Below, in pieces: positions 1 to 4,894 of a DNA stretch of 6,479 bases. Under the pieces are notes generated by a model. The model did no database searches and had not been told where the DNA came from. It saw only the letters and a list, made by a program, of their open reading frames with translations. This stretch comes from Thiobacillus sp. UBA6918. Its GTDB lineage: Bacteria; Pseudomonadota; Gammaproteobacteria; Burkholderiales; Thiobacillaceae. The stretch is taken from NCBI GenBank assembly GCA_002450925.1, contig DKAU01000010.1, positions 1,779 to 8,257 on the forward strand. Direction: 5' to 3'. The first letter of the stretch is position 1, and every line of letters begins with the position of its first letter. The position numbers were made by a program, and so were the translations under genes.

Positions 1-494
1 CCGGATGCGGCGAGGTCGTTGGCGAACTCGGAGCCGATCAGTCCGCCGCCCAGGATGGCAACACGGCTTTCCGGTTTGAGCGCAGATCGAAACTGGCGGT
101 AATCCTGCAAATCATTCACGGCGTACACACGTTCCGAACCCGGGCCGGTGAGGCCGTGCGGAATGGGGTCGGCGCCCAGCGCCATGACCAGGCTGGCGTA
201 CTCCGTTTCGCCGCCATCCCAGCGGATTTTCTTGCCGACGGTGTCGATGGCGCTGATGCGGGTGTTCGTCATCACTTGTGCATTCAAGTCTGCAGCCATT
301 TTCTCGGCTGGCGTGTTCACCAGCTGGTCGGCGGTTTTTCCGGCTGAGAAAGCATTCGACAGGTTGGGCTTGGAATAGAAATGCCCATCGTCCGCGGTGA
401 TGAGGGTGACAGGCGTGGCCTGATCGCGCTTTCTCAATTCACGAAGTACGGTGTAGCCCGCAAGGCCGGAGCCGATGATGACGATGGGTTTCAT
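1..494 (-). CDS. NAD(P)H:rubredoxin reductase, FAD-dependent (partial, C-terminus beyond left edge)
   Basis: This gene encodes the flavoprotein that passes electrons from NADH through FAD to rubredoxin in the cytoplasm. The 164 codons visible hold an N-terminal FAD-binding Rossmann motif IIGSGLAGY (residues 6-14), the stretch TADDGHFYSKPNLSNAF (33-49) typical of RubB/AlkT-type rubredoxin reductases, and the start of the NADH-binding domain, ILGGGLIGSEFAND (147-160). The frame stays open to base 1. The family is usually about 380-390 residues, so a little over half is missing. The ATG at 494 is preceded by AAGGA with a 6-base spacer. It lies 76 bases downstream of the rubredoxin gene on the same strand, which supports rubredoxin as its substrate. 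A generic pyridine nucleotide-disulfide oxidoreductase is the main alternative, but the context and the SKPNLS motif favour rubredoxin reductase. Confidence 0.93.
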   Translation of the reverse strand, partial: MKPIVIIGSGLAGYTVLRELRKRDQATPVTLITADDGHFYSKPNLSNAFSAGKTADQLVNTPAEKMAADLNAQVMTNTRISAIDTVGKKIRWDGGETEYASLVMALGADPIPHGLTGPGSERVYAVNDLQDYRQFRSALKPESRVAILGGGLIGSEFANDLAAS

Positions 495-525
495 GTTCAA
501 TCCTTAATCCTTGTTGCATATTCCT

Positions 526-564
526 GATTGCTGGCCGTCCGTATTCGAACGGCCCATGGCAATC
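526..564 (-). other. Intercistronic inverted repeat between rubredoxin and rubredoxin reductase genes
   Basis: An outer arm GATTGC (526-531) pairs with GCAATC (559-564). An inner arm GGCCGT (533-538) pairs with ACGGCC (549-554). This gives a 12-bp stem with a 1x4 internal loop and a 10-base terminal loop. It begins 6 bases past the rubredoxin stop codon. No T-run follows it on the minus strand, so it is not a standard intrinsic terminator. It may be an mRNA-stabilising or processing hairpin that lowers reductase expression relative to the upstream genes. The symmetry is seen directly; the role is inferred. Confidence 0.5.
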
Positions 565-570
565 GTGTTC

Positions 571-744
571 TTAGGCGGCCGCTACTTCAACCATTTCGAA
601 GTCGGCCTTGGAGACGCCGCAGTCCGGGCATTCCCAGGACTCGGGCACGTCTTCCCAACGGGTGCCGGCAGTGACGCCGTGCTCGGGGTCGCCCTTGGCT
701 TCGTCATAGATGTAGCCGCATACGATGCATTGCATAACTTTCAT
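571..744 (-). CDS. Rubredoxin (57 aa)
   Basis: A one-electron carrier with a mononuclear Fe(Cys)4 centre, acting in the cytoplasm. The two iron-binding knuckles are complete: C6-x-x-C9-G (MQCIVCGYIYDEAKGD) and C39-P-D-C42-G (WECPDCGVSKADF). The family signature aromatic and proline positions (Y11, Y13, W30, P34, W37, F48) are also present. The length of 57 residues is normal for a type-I single-domain rubredoxin. The ATG at 744 is chosen because AAGGAAA lies 6 bases upstream; a TTG further out at 759 would place that ribosome site inside the gene. It sits 41 bases downstream of rubrerythrin and 76 bases upstream of the rubredoxin reductase gene, so it is very probably the shuttle between these two proteins. 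Other users, such as an alkane hydroxylase, cannot be excluded, but none is in the window. Confidence 0.97.
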   Translation of the reverse strand: MKVMQCIVCGYIYDEAKGDPEHGVTAGTRWEDVPESWECPDCGVSKADFEMVEVAAA

Positions 745-785
745 GATGTTTCCTTTCAATATTCAGTTAGTGGTGCTGATCCTGC

Positions 786-1262
786 TCAGGCAGCGATCCG
801 GTCTTTTTGCGCCTGGTAGTGGTGGGCGTGTTTCTCTTCAACTTTGGCCAAGGCAGCGAAGCGCTTGGCTGCCTTTTCCAGTACGCCCTGAAACATTTCA
901 GCGTGCTCTTTCGATTCCGCGATCTGTTCGTCAATTTCCTTCACCGCGGCGTGGTGTCCTTCTTCCATCGCTTCGTGGCGGAACTTGGGATACATCTCGG
1001 TGTACTCGTGGGTCTCACCATCGATGGCGTATTGCAGGCACTTCTCCGGGGTCATGGTTTCCTGGGCGAAGAGCAGTTCGGCATGACCGAATGCGTGCAG
1101 GATTTCCTGGTCGGCGGTGGCCTCGAACACTTTCGCGGTTTCATCGTCGCCAGCGGCGCGGCAGATTTTGGCGAAGTAGCGGTACTTGGCATGTGCCATG
1201 CATTCGCCGGCGAACGCCGCTTCCAGGTTCTGGATGGTGGGGGATTTGATATCAACAGCCAT
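786..1262 (-). CDS. rbr: Rubrerythrin, diiron four-helix protein without rubredoxin domain (158 aa)
   Basis: Rubrerythrins reduce H2O2 to water at a diiron site and protect microaerophiles and anaerobes from oxidative stress. The four-helix ferritin-like domain shows candidate iron ligands E20 (FAGE), E53 and H56 (QEILH), E83 and E86 (GETHEY, followed by the family motif TEMYPKF), and E116 with H120 (AESKEH). Classical rubrerythrins carry a C-terminal rubredoxin domain with two CxxC knuckles. This protein ends at HHYQAQKDRIAA without them, and a separate rubredoxin gene follows after 41 bases. Three cysteines (C21, C34, C75) lie in the helical bundle, C21 next to ligand E20. The ATG at 1262 has AGGAG 8 bases upstream; an in-frame ATG at 1328 has no support. 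It is the first gene of an operon with rubredoxin and rubredoxin reductase, and is probably peroxide- or oxygen-regulated. Confidence 0.95.
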   Translation of the reverse strand: MAVDIKSPTIQNLEAAFAGECMAHAKYRYFAKICRAAGDDETAKVFEATADQEILHAFGHAELLFAQETMTPEKCLQYAIDGETHEYTEMYPKFRHEAMEEGHHAAVKEIDEQIAESKEHAEMFQGVLEKAAKRFAALAKVEEKHAHHYQAQKDRIAA

Positions 1263-1301
1263 GTCGTTTTCTCCTGTAAAAATTGATCCGTTTAATTTGC
1301 T

Positions 1302-1317
1302 GACAGCAATTGCTGTC
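1302..1317. promoter_or_regulatory. Perfect 16-bp palindrome in the rubrerythrin leader
   Basis: GACAGCAATTGCTGTC reads the same on both strands and lies 40-55 bases upstream of the rubrerythrin ATG. It could be a dimeric repressor operator. If transcription starts near 1357 it would instead lie in the leader RNA, as a 6-bp hairpin with an AATT loop. The symmetry is certain; the cognate regulator is unknown. Confidence 0.5.
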
Positions 1318-1344
1318 CACGGATGCAACTTTACGGGCGCTAAA

Positions 1345-1392
1345 ACGATAGGTCTAATTGATTGTTACAATAAACACGATAGATTTTAACAA
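1345..1392 (-). promoter_or_regulatory. Putative rubrerythrin promoter with OxyR-like operator and repeats
   Basis: On the minus strand TTGTTA (1392-1387), a 17-base spacer and TGTAAC (1369-1364) form a modest -35/-10 pair. Overlapping it is a perfect dyad ATTGT-T-ACAAT (1361-1371), flanked by two direct copies of ACGATAG (1345-1351 and 1376-1382) spaced 31 bases apart, about three helical turns. Read as an OxyR site, the tetramers at the expected 11-base steps are ATAG (1348), TGAT (1359), ATAA (1370) and AGAT (1381), matching 11 of the 16 consensus bases ATAG-N7-CTAT-N7-ATAG-N7-CTAT. The repeats are directly visible. The promoter and OxyR assignment are inferences, encouraged by oxyR lying upstream. 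Confidence 0.4.
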
Positions 1393-1393
1393 A

Positions 1394-2029
1394 CTAACTT
1401 GTGAGGCCTGGGAACAGGCCGGCCAGGCCCCTGGCCATCATCTCCACCGAGATGGCGGCGATGATCAGACCCATCAGGCGGGTGACGACGTGGATGCCGG
1501 TCTTGCCCAGCCGTCTGGCGATGACGGGCGCCGCACGGAAGGAAATCCATACTGACAGCGTCACCAGGGTGATGGGGATCAGCAGGCCAGCCTGGTGCAC
1601 GACATCGCCTGGGGCGGCACCGGCCGCAATGATGACGTGGGTGATGGCGCCTGGACCTGCCAGCAAGGGAATGCCCAATGGCACTGCACCGACGGCCTCT
1701 TTTTCCTCGACTTCCATGGCTTCTTCCGGCGTCTGCCTGAGGGGGCTGACATGCGCATGCAGCATCGACATGGCCAGCGTGAGCAGCAGCAGTCCGCCGG
1801 CGACTGAGAATGCTTCGATGCGGATGCCAAAGAACCTGAGTATGTGCTCGCCCATGAAGGTAAAGATCACCAGCACCAGCCAGACGGTCAATGACGAGAT
1901 CCAGGCTGCCTTGTGTGACTGTTCAGGTGAGAAGCCACGCGTAGCCAGCATGAAAATCGGAATGACCCCGACCGGATCAACAATTGCGAAAAGCGAGAGC
2001 GCGGCCTGGATCAGTTCGGCAAAGTGCAT
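1394..2029 (-). CDS. MarC family (UPF0056) integral membrane protein (211 aa)
   Basis: A polytopic inner-membrane protein of the MarC/SNG1-type family, whose substrate is not established; the E. coli MarC name came from a multiple-antibiotic-resistance locus, but a role in resistance has not held up. Six hydrophobic segments are visible at about residues 6-27, 43-65, 71-90, 115-136, 147-166 and 180-199. Family signatures are DPVGVIPIF (18-26) in helix 1 and PLGIPLLAGPGAIT (117-130) in helix 4. A charged loop (about 92-113, rich in Glu) separates the two three-helix halves. Length is typical for the family. The ATG at 2029 has only a weak GAAG 11 bases away, overlapping the stop of the preceding gene 13 bases upstream, which suggests translational coupling. 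It is the last gene of the apparent oxyR-DUF202-marC transcript. Confidence 0.92.
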   Translation of the reverse strand: MHFAELIQAALSLFAIVDPVGVIPIFMLATRGFSPEQSHKAAWISSLTVWLVLVIFTFMGEHILRFFGIRIEAFSVAGGLLLLTLAMSMLHAHVSPLRQTPEEAMEVEEKEAVGAVPLGIPLLAGPGAITHVIIAAGAAPGDVVHQAGLLIPITLVTLSVWISFRAAPVIARRLGKTGIHVVTRLMGLIIAAISVEMMARGLAGLFPGLTS

Positions 2030-2042
2030 GCGTTATCAATCT

Positions 2043-2408
2043 TCAAAGTTCTGAAAACAGGTAGGCCAGCAAAGCAACCCCCAGCACCAAGACGGACAGA
2101 TTCATCGCGATACCGCCCCAAGTGCAGTAGCGCTGAGGAATCTCGACGGGTTTAAGTGTTTGCAGCACCCGCCTGAATTGCACGATCGAAAAGCCAATGA
2201 CAACCAGGGCCAGGCTAATGAATGCGACCCCGATCCAGAAAGAGAAATCCCGGCCGACATGTGCCGGGTTCTGACGAAGCATGTGCAGAAACAGGCCGAA
2301 GCGCTCCAGCACGAAGCCGAATGCCATCAGCGTAAGACCGGTGCGGTTCCATGCCATCAGGGTGCGCTCGGCAGCAAAGAAAACGCGCGGGTCATTGAGG
2401 TCTGACAT
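2043..2408 (-). CDS. YidH/DUF202 family inner-membrane protein (121 aa)
   Basis: A small membrane protein of the DUF202 (YidH) family, function unknown. The defining N-terminal motif AERTLMAWNRTGLTLMAFGF (residues 13-32) is present, followed by three membrane segments at about 22-43, 55-77 and 97-118. Length of 121 residues is normal for single-domain YidH proteins. The ATG at 2408 is chosen because AAGGA lies 4 bases upstream and because the DUF202 motif starts shortly after it; the longer open frame upstream overlaps oxyR and has no such signal. The gene starts 17 bases after oxyR ends and ends 13 bases before the MarC-type gene, so co-transcription with both is likely. Its link to peroxide stress is only by association. 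No catalytic residues can be pointed out. Confidence 0.93.
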   Translation of the reverse strand: MSDLNDPRVFFAAERTLMAWNRTGLTLMAFGFVLERFGLFLHMLRQNPAHVGRDFSFWIGVAFISLALVVIGFSIVQFRRVLQTLKPVEIPQRYCTWGGIAMNLSVLVLGVALLAYLFSEL

Positions 2409-2425
2409 CTCTTCCTTTCTAAAAA

Positions 2426-3361
2426 TCAGCGTTTTCCTGGCCGGATTTTCTCGACACAGGGGAGGCCTGCGGCCAGTATGGCCTGACGGATTGCTTCGAT
2501 GGCACGTGGCCGTGGAAAGCTCTTGCGCCAGGCCAGGCTGACCACGCGGGCGGGTGCCGGCTTGGTAAAGGGCCGATAGGCCAGCAGGTTGTCGGAAGTT
2601 GAGTGCAATCGTGTGGCGGTGCAGGGTAACACGGTGGTGCCCATGCCTGAGGCCACCATGTGGCGGATGGTTTCCAGCGAAGAACTTTCCAGGGTTTTTT
2701 GCAACCCGCCCTGGGCAGAACGATTGAGTGCCGGACAAACCTGCAGCACCTGATCGCGGAAGCAGTGGCCGCTGCCCAGCAGCAGCATGCTTTCGTTCTC
2801 CAGTTCGGAGCTTTCAAGGGATTTCTTTTTCTTCCAGGGGTGGTCGGCCGGAATGGCAACGACGAAGGGTTCTTCGTACAAGGGCAGGGAAAGGATGGAA
2901 GGATCCTCCACCGGGGTGGCAATGATCATGGCATCGAGTTCGCCTTTCTTGAGCTTTTCCGTCAGCACACGGGTGTAGTTTTCCTCCAGCAAAAGCGGCA
3001 TCTTTGGCGCACGTTCGTGCAATTGAGGAATGAGTTCTGGCAACAGATAAGGCGCGATGGTGTAGATGGCCCCGAGTTTCAACGGTCCCTGCAGGTCATC
3101 CTTGGCTTGCGCTGCAAGATCCTTGATGCCGTCCACCAGTTCGAAGATGTGTGCGGCTTGTTCTGCTACCCGCTCGCCTGCCGGTGTAATACCGAGTTCG
3201 CCACCGCCGCCGCGCTCAAACAGGCTGACTCCAAGCTCTTCTTCCAACTTCTTGATGGCAACCGACAGCGTGGGTTGCGACACGAAACAGGCTTCGGCTG
3301 CACGGCCGAAATGCTTTTCGCGTGCCACGGCGAGAACGTATTTGAGCTCAGTAAGCGTCAT
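2426..3361 (-). CDS. oxyR: Peroxide-sensing LysR-type regulator OxyR (311 aa)
   Basis: OxyR senses H2O2 through formation of an intramolecular disulfide and then activates antioxidant genes. The N-terminal winged helix-turn-helix (about residues 1-60) reads HFGRAAEACFVSQPTLSVAI (17-36), as in known OxyR. The effector domain holds the diagnostic redox pair C200 (GSGHCFRDQ) and C209 (LQVCP), the same nine-residue spacing as E. coli C199/C208, followed by SLETIRHMVASGMGTTVLP. Further cysteines are C25, C247 and C302. A glycine-rich loop FERGGGGELGITPAGE (48-63) matches the beta-proteobacterial type. Length is normal (about 305-315). The ATG at 3361 fits the family N-terminus and is closed off by an in-frame TAG upstream, yet there is no visible Shine-Dalgarno sequence. 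It leads an operon with DUF202 and MarC-family genes and probably controls itself and the rubrerythrin operon. Confidence 0.96.
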   Translation of the reverse strand: MTLTELKYVLAVAREKHFGRAAEACFVSQPTLSVAIKKLEEELGVSLFERGGGGELGITPAGERVAEQAAHIFELVDGIKDLAAQAKDDLQGPLKLGAIYTIAPYLLPELIPQLHERAPKMPLLLEENYTRVLTEKLKKGELDAMIIATPVEDPSILSLPLYEEPFVVAIPADHPWKKKKSLESSELENESMLLLGSGHCFRDQVLQVCPALNRSAQGGLQKTLESSSLETIRHMVASGMGTTVLPCTATRLHSTSDNLLAYRPFTKPAPARVVSLAWRKSFPRPRAIEAIRQAILAAGLPCVEKIRPGKR

Positions 3362-3375
3362 AGAAAATATCTATG
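3359..3375. promoter_or_regulatory. OxyR-like half site overlapping the oxyR start codon
   Basis: CATAGA-AAATA-TCTATG is a perfect 6-5-6 inverted repeat containing ATAG-N7-CTAT, the spacing of one OxyR dimer contact. It covers the oxyR ATG (complement of 3359-3361). The adjacent second half site expected for tetrameric OxyR binding is poor (agtg and tgag where ATAG and CTAT would fall). Autorepression by OxyR is the simplest reading; an RNA hairpin masking the start codon is another. Confidence 0.5.
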
Positions 3376-3420
3376 AAAATTAGTGTATTGATTGAGGAAG
3401 TGTAGCCCCAAGTCACGCTT

Positions 3421-3454
3421 GAGAAAAGAAAAGCGCCTGAATTTCTTCAGGCGC
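3421..3454 (-). terminator. Rho-independent terminator of the exported-protein gene
   Basis: On the minus strand a perfect 9-bp stem (GCGCCTGAA at 3433-3441 against TTCAGGCGC at 3446-3454) with a 4-base loop is followed by the T-rich run TTTTCTTTTCTC (3432-3421). It starts 25 bases after the stop codon of the gene at 3480-4262 and insulates oxyR from read-through. No T-run exists on the plus side, so it works in one direction. Confidence 0.9.
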
Positions 3455-3479
3455 CAACAGGGGACTTCTGCAGAGGGTA

Positions 3480-4262
3480 TTAGATGGCATCAAGCCTTGA
3501 AGCCGAATCCATGAAGTCGAAGGTAATCTTTGCAACCGTCTCGTCCTGATCGGAATCAATTTTTTTGACGATAGTCTTGTTCAGGGTCAGTTCTGCCTTA
3601 TAGGCGGCTGAAAGCACGGCACCATAGTTTGGCAAGGCCCTGACCAGAAAATCTATTTCGTTGTCTTCCTTGTTGATCACCCCCAGTGTTTCCAGGAGGG
3701 TTATCTTCGGCATGGGGTCTGCATCGTTACGGCGATGGCCAACAACCTGCGTGAACTTGCGGAAATCGTTGTAATAGCTGTCCTGCTCTTCAACCAGTTC
3801 CCCGGTTGAGTAGATGCCATCCATCAAAAGGGTCAGGGTGCGGTCCTTGATTTCCTGGCGAGCCCAGGAATTGATTACGCCTTCAATCGTTCTGTACAGG
3901 CATTGCTCGAGGTGACCGCCGACAACATAGACATGGGACGCCTTGACTTCGAAGGTCAACTCGCCATCCTGGGAAAAAACGCGGTAATCAGGCCTGCAAT
4001 CCGTCATGAAGTATTCTTCCTCAGGTGTTTTGTCCTGAAGGTAAATGACGGGTATTCCCTTTGTCTTGGCGTAACTGATTGCCTCGTCCACCCCGCGTTT
4101 GCTGGAAAGGCGGGAATCGTAGGTCCCGCTGGCATGGGTTACGATAAGAATCGAATCGGTGTTCGGGTTGACCTGGGAGGGATCGACGAAAAGAGGTTTC
4201 TGGCAAGTGGCCAAGGCCGCTTGGGAAAACAATGCCAAAAACAGGATCAGATAAGACTTCAT
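3480..4262 (-). CDS. Exported protein of unknown function, possible isochorismatase-like fold (260 aa)
   Basis: I do not recognise this protein. It begins with a classic Sec signal peptide: K2, a hydrophobic core YLILFLALF (4-12) and a cleavage site after SQAALA (13-18), so it is probably periplasmic. The mature part has alternating strand and helix character: SILIVTHAS (37-45), a helix RGVDEAISYAKTKG (56-69), GIPVIYLQD (69-77), then HVYVVGGHLEQCLYRTIEGVI (110-130, with C121). The arrangement of GIPVIYxQD followed by VGG...C...T recalls isochorismatase-like cysteine hydrolases, but the expected N-terminal catalytic Asp motif is not obvious, so this is a weak resemblance only. Cysteines are C20, C89 and C121. 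The ATG at 4262 is preferred over an in-frame GTG at 4292 because it places the signal peptide at the N-terminus; a GGAA lies about 10 bases upstream. It has its own intrinsic terminator, so it is monocistronic. Confidence 0.85.
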   Translation of the reverse strand: MKSYLILFLALFSQAALATCQKPLFVDPSQVNPNTDSILIVTHASGTYDSRLSSKRGVDEAISYAKTKGIPVIYLQDKTPEEEYFMTDCRPDYRVFSQDGELTFEVKASHVYVVGGHLEQCLYRTIEGVINSWARQEIKDRTLTLLMDGIYSTGELVEEQDSYYNDFRKFTQVVGHRRNDADPMPKITLLETLGVINKEDNEIDFLVRALPNYGAVLSAAYKAELTLNKTIVKKIDSDQDETVAKITFDFMDSASRLDAI

Positions 4263-4507
4263 ATACTGCAATTTCCAACTCGCTTGATTCACCGAAAAAT
4301 TTGAGCCAGATAACCGGGCTATCCACTTCGCATCCTATGAAGACTGGCTTACACCAGGCTTACGTTTCATGTTTGCCGGAGGGGAAATCGTACGAAATTA
4401 CCAGGTATGGCCATGGGCGGCAGTTTGAAGACGATGCACGGCAAAAGGTTTCGGCCGGGGCGGCCGACAATAGACCTTGATTCGACTGGATTGCGAGGGT
4501 TTGGAAA
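4263..4507. other. Divergent intergenic region
   Basis: These 245 bases separate the two outward-facing genes and should hold both promoters, though no strong -35/-10 pair stands out. Visible structure is a 7-bp direct repeat GGCTTAC (4346-4352 and 4357-4363, 11 bases apart) and a GC-rich inverted repeat TCGGCCG-GGG-CGGCCGA (4451-4467). No RNA gene or convincing small ORF with a ribosome site is seen. Confidence 0.5.
4451..4467. repeat. GC-rich inverted repeat upstream of the pilin-like gene
   Basis: A perfect 7-3-7 inverted repeat (TCGGCCG, GGG, CGGCCGA) lies 41-57 bases before the ATG at 4508. It may be an operator or a leader-RNA hairpin. No T-run follows on either strand, so it is not an intrinsic terminator. 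Confidence 0.4.
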
Positions 4508-4870
4508 ATGATCAGCCGCTGGGTGGTGGGCGTAGTTCTGCTTTTTGGAATACTGCTTGCCATGTTGCCAAAGACAGACGAACAGTCGCTCGCCCGGATC
4601 GCCTCAGCATCCATGCTGATGTGCACCAAGGATTTCCGTGAACGGGTCGGCCAGCAGATTCTGAAAAGCGAGCCGGTCGAAGCAGAATTCAAAAATGCCT
4701 GCCCGGATCTGATTGCTTCGCTGGAAGTCGATGAAGCAGGCGCCATTGAAATGGCCGCCAAGAAACATCAATTGAAAATATCTTTGAATCCAGTTGTGGA
4801 TAACGGCAAGGTACGCTGGAGTTGCCGCGGCGAACCCGCTACTTCCATAGCCAAGATATGCAAGCCTTGA
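4508..4870 (+). CDS. Small membrane-anchored protein with a type IV pilin-like C-terminus (120 aa)
   Basis: Function not recognised with certainty. One N-terminal membrane segment (about residues 4-20, VVGVVLLFGILLAML) anchors a roughly 100-residue domain that probably lies in the periplasm. The C-terminal part ISLNPVVDNGKVRWSC (91-106) followed by C118 near the end closely follows the pattern of type IV pilin C-termini (I-x-L-x-P...NG-x-I-x-W-x-C-x-G... terminal C), where the two cysteines close the D-region disulfide loop; here these would be C106 and C118. Two more cysteines, C39 and C65, could form a second bond. The prepilin peptidase site (G-F-T-L-I-E) is absent, so it is unlikely to be assembled as an ordinary pilin. 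The ATG at 4508 has GAGGG 8 bases upstream. It is divergent from the exported-protein gene and convergent with the HPP gene 24 bases downstream. Confidence 0.75.
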   Translation: MISRWVVGVVLLFGILLAMLPKTDEQSLARIASASMLMCTKDFRERVGQQILKSEPVEAEFKNACPDLIASLEVDEAGAIEMAAKKHQLKISLNPVVDNGKVRWSCRGEPATSIAKICKP

Positions 4871-4894
4871 ACGAACAGGGCAACCCGGTTGCAG

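Noticed and set aside
725..1286. Long plus-strand open frames across the rubrerythrin gene
   Set aside because: They are antisense shadows of a clearly recognised gene and show no protein family character.
1358..1371. FNR box (TTGAT-N4-ATCAA) upstream of rubrerythrin
   Set aside because: The left half matches perfectly (TTGAT) but the right half reads ACAAT, with only two of five bases correct.
1401..2054. 217-residue plus-strand open frame opposite the MarC-family gene
   Set aside because: It mirrors the membrane-protein codons, is rich in Met, Ser and Pro as expected of an antisense frame, and has no supporting ribosome site.
2409..2738. N-terminal extension of the DUF202 protein to 231 residues
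   Set aside because: The extension overlaps oxyR in another frame, has low-complexity shadow composition and no ribosome site, while the ATG at 2408 has a good one and matches the family start.
3362..3420. OxyS-like small RNA next to oxyR
   Set aside because: Only 59 bases separate oxyR from the upstream terminator, and no divergent promoter plus terminator pair is visible.
4346..4363. Direct repeat GGCTTAC spaced by one helical turn as an activator site
   Set aside because: A single 7-bp repeat in 245 bases can arise by chance and no promoter lies at a fitting distance.
4880..4892. Small inverted repeat GCAAC-CCG-GTTGC between the convergent pilin-like and HPP genes, as a bidirectional terminator
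   Set aside because: The stem is only 5 bp and no T-run follows on either strand.
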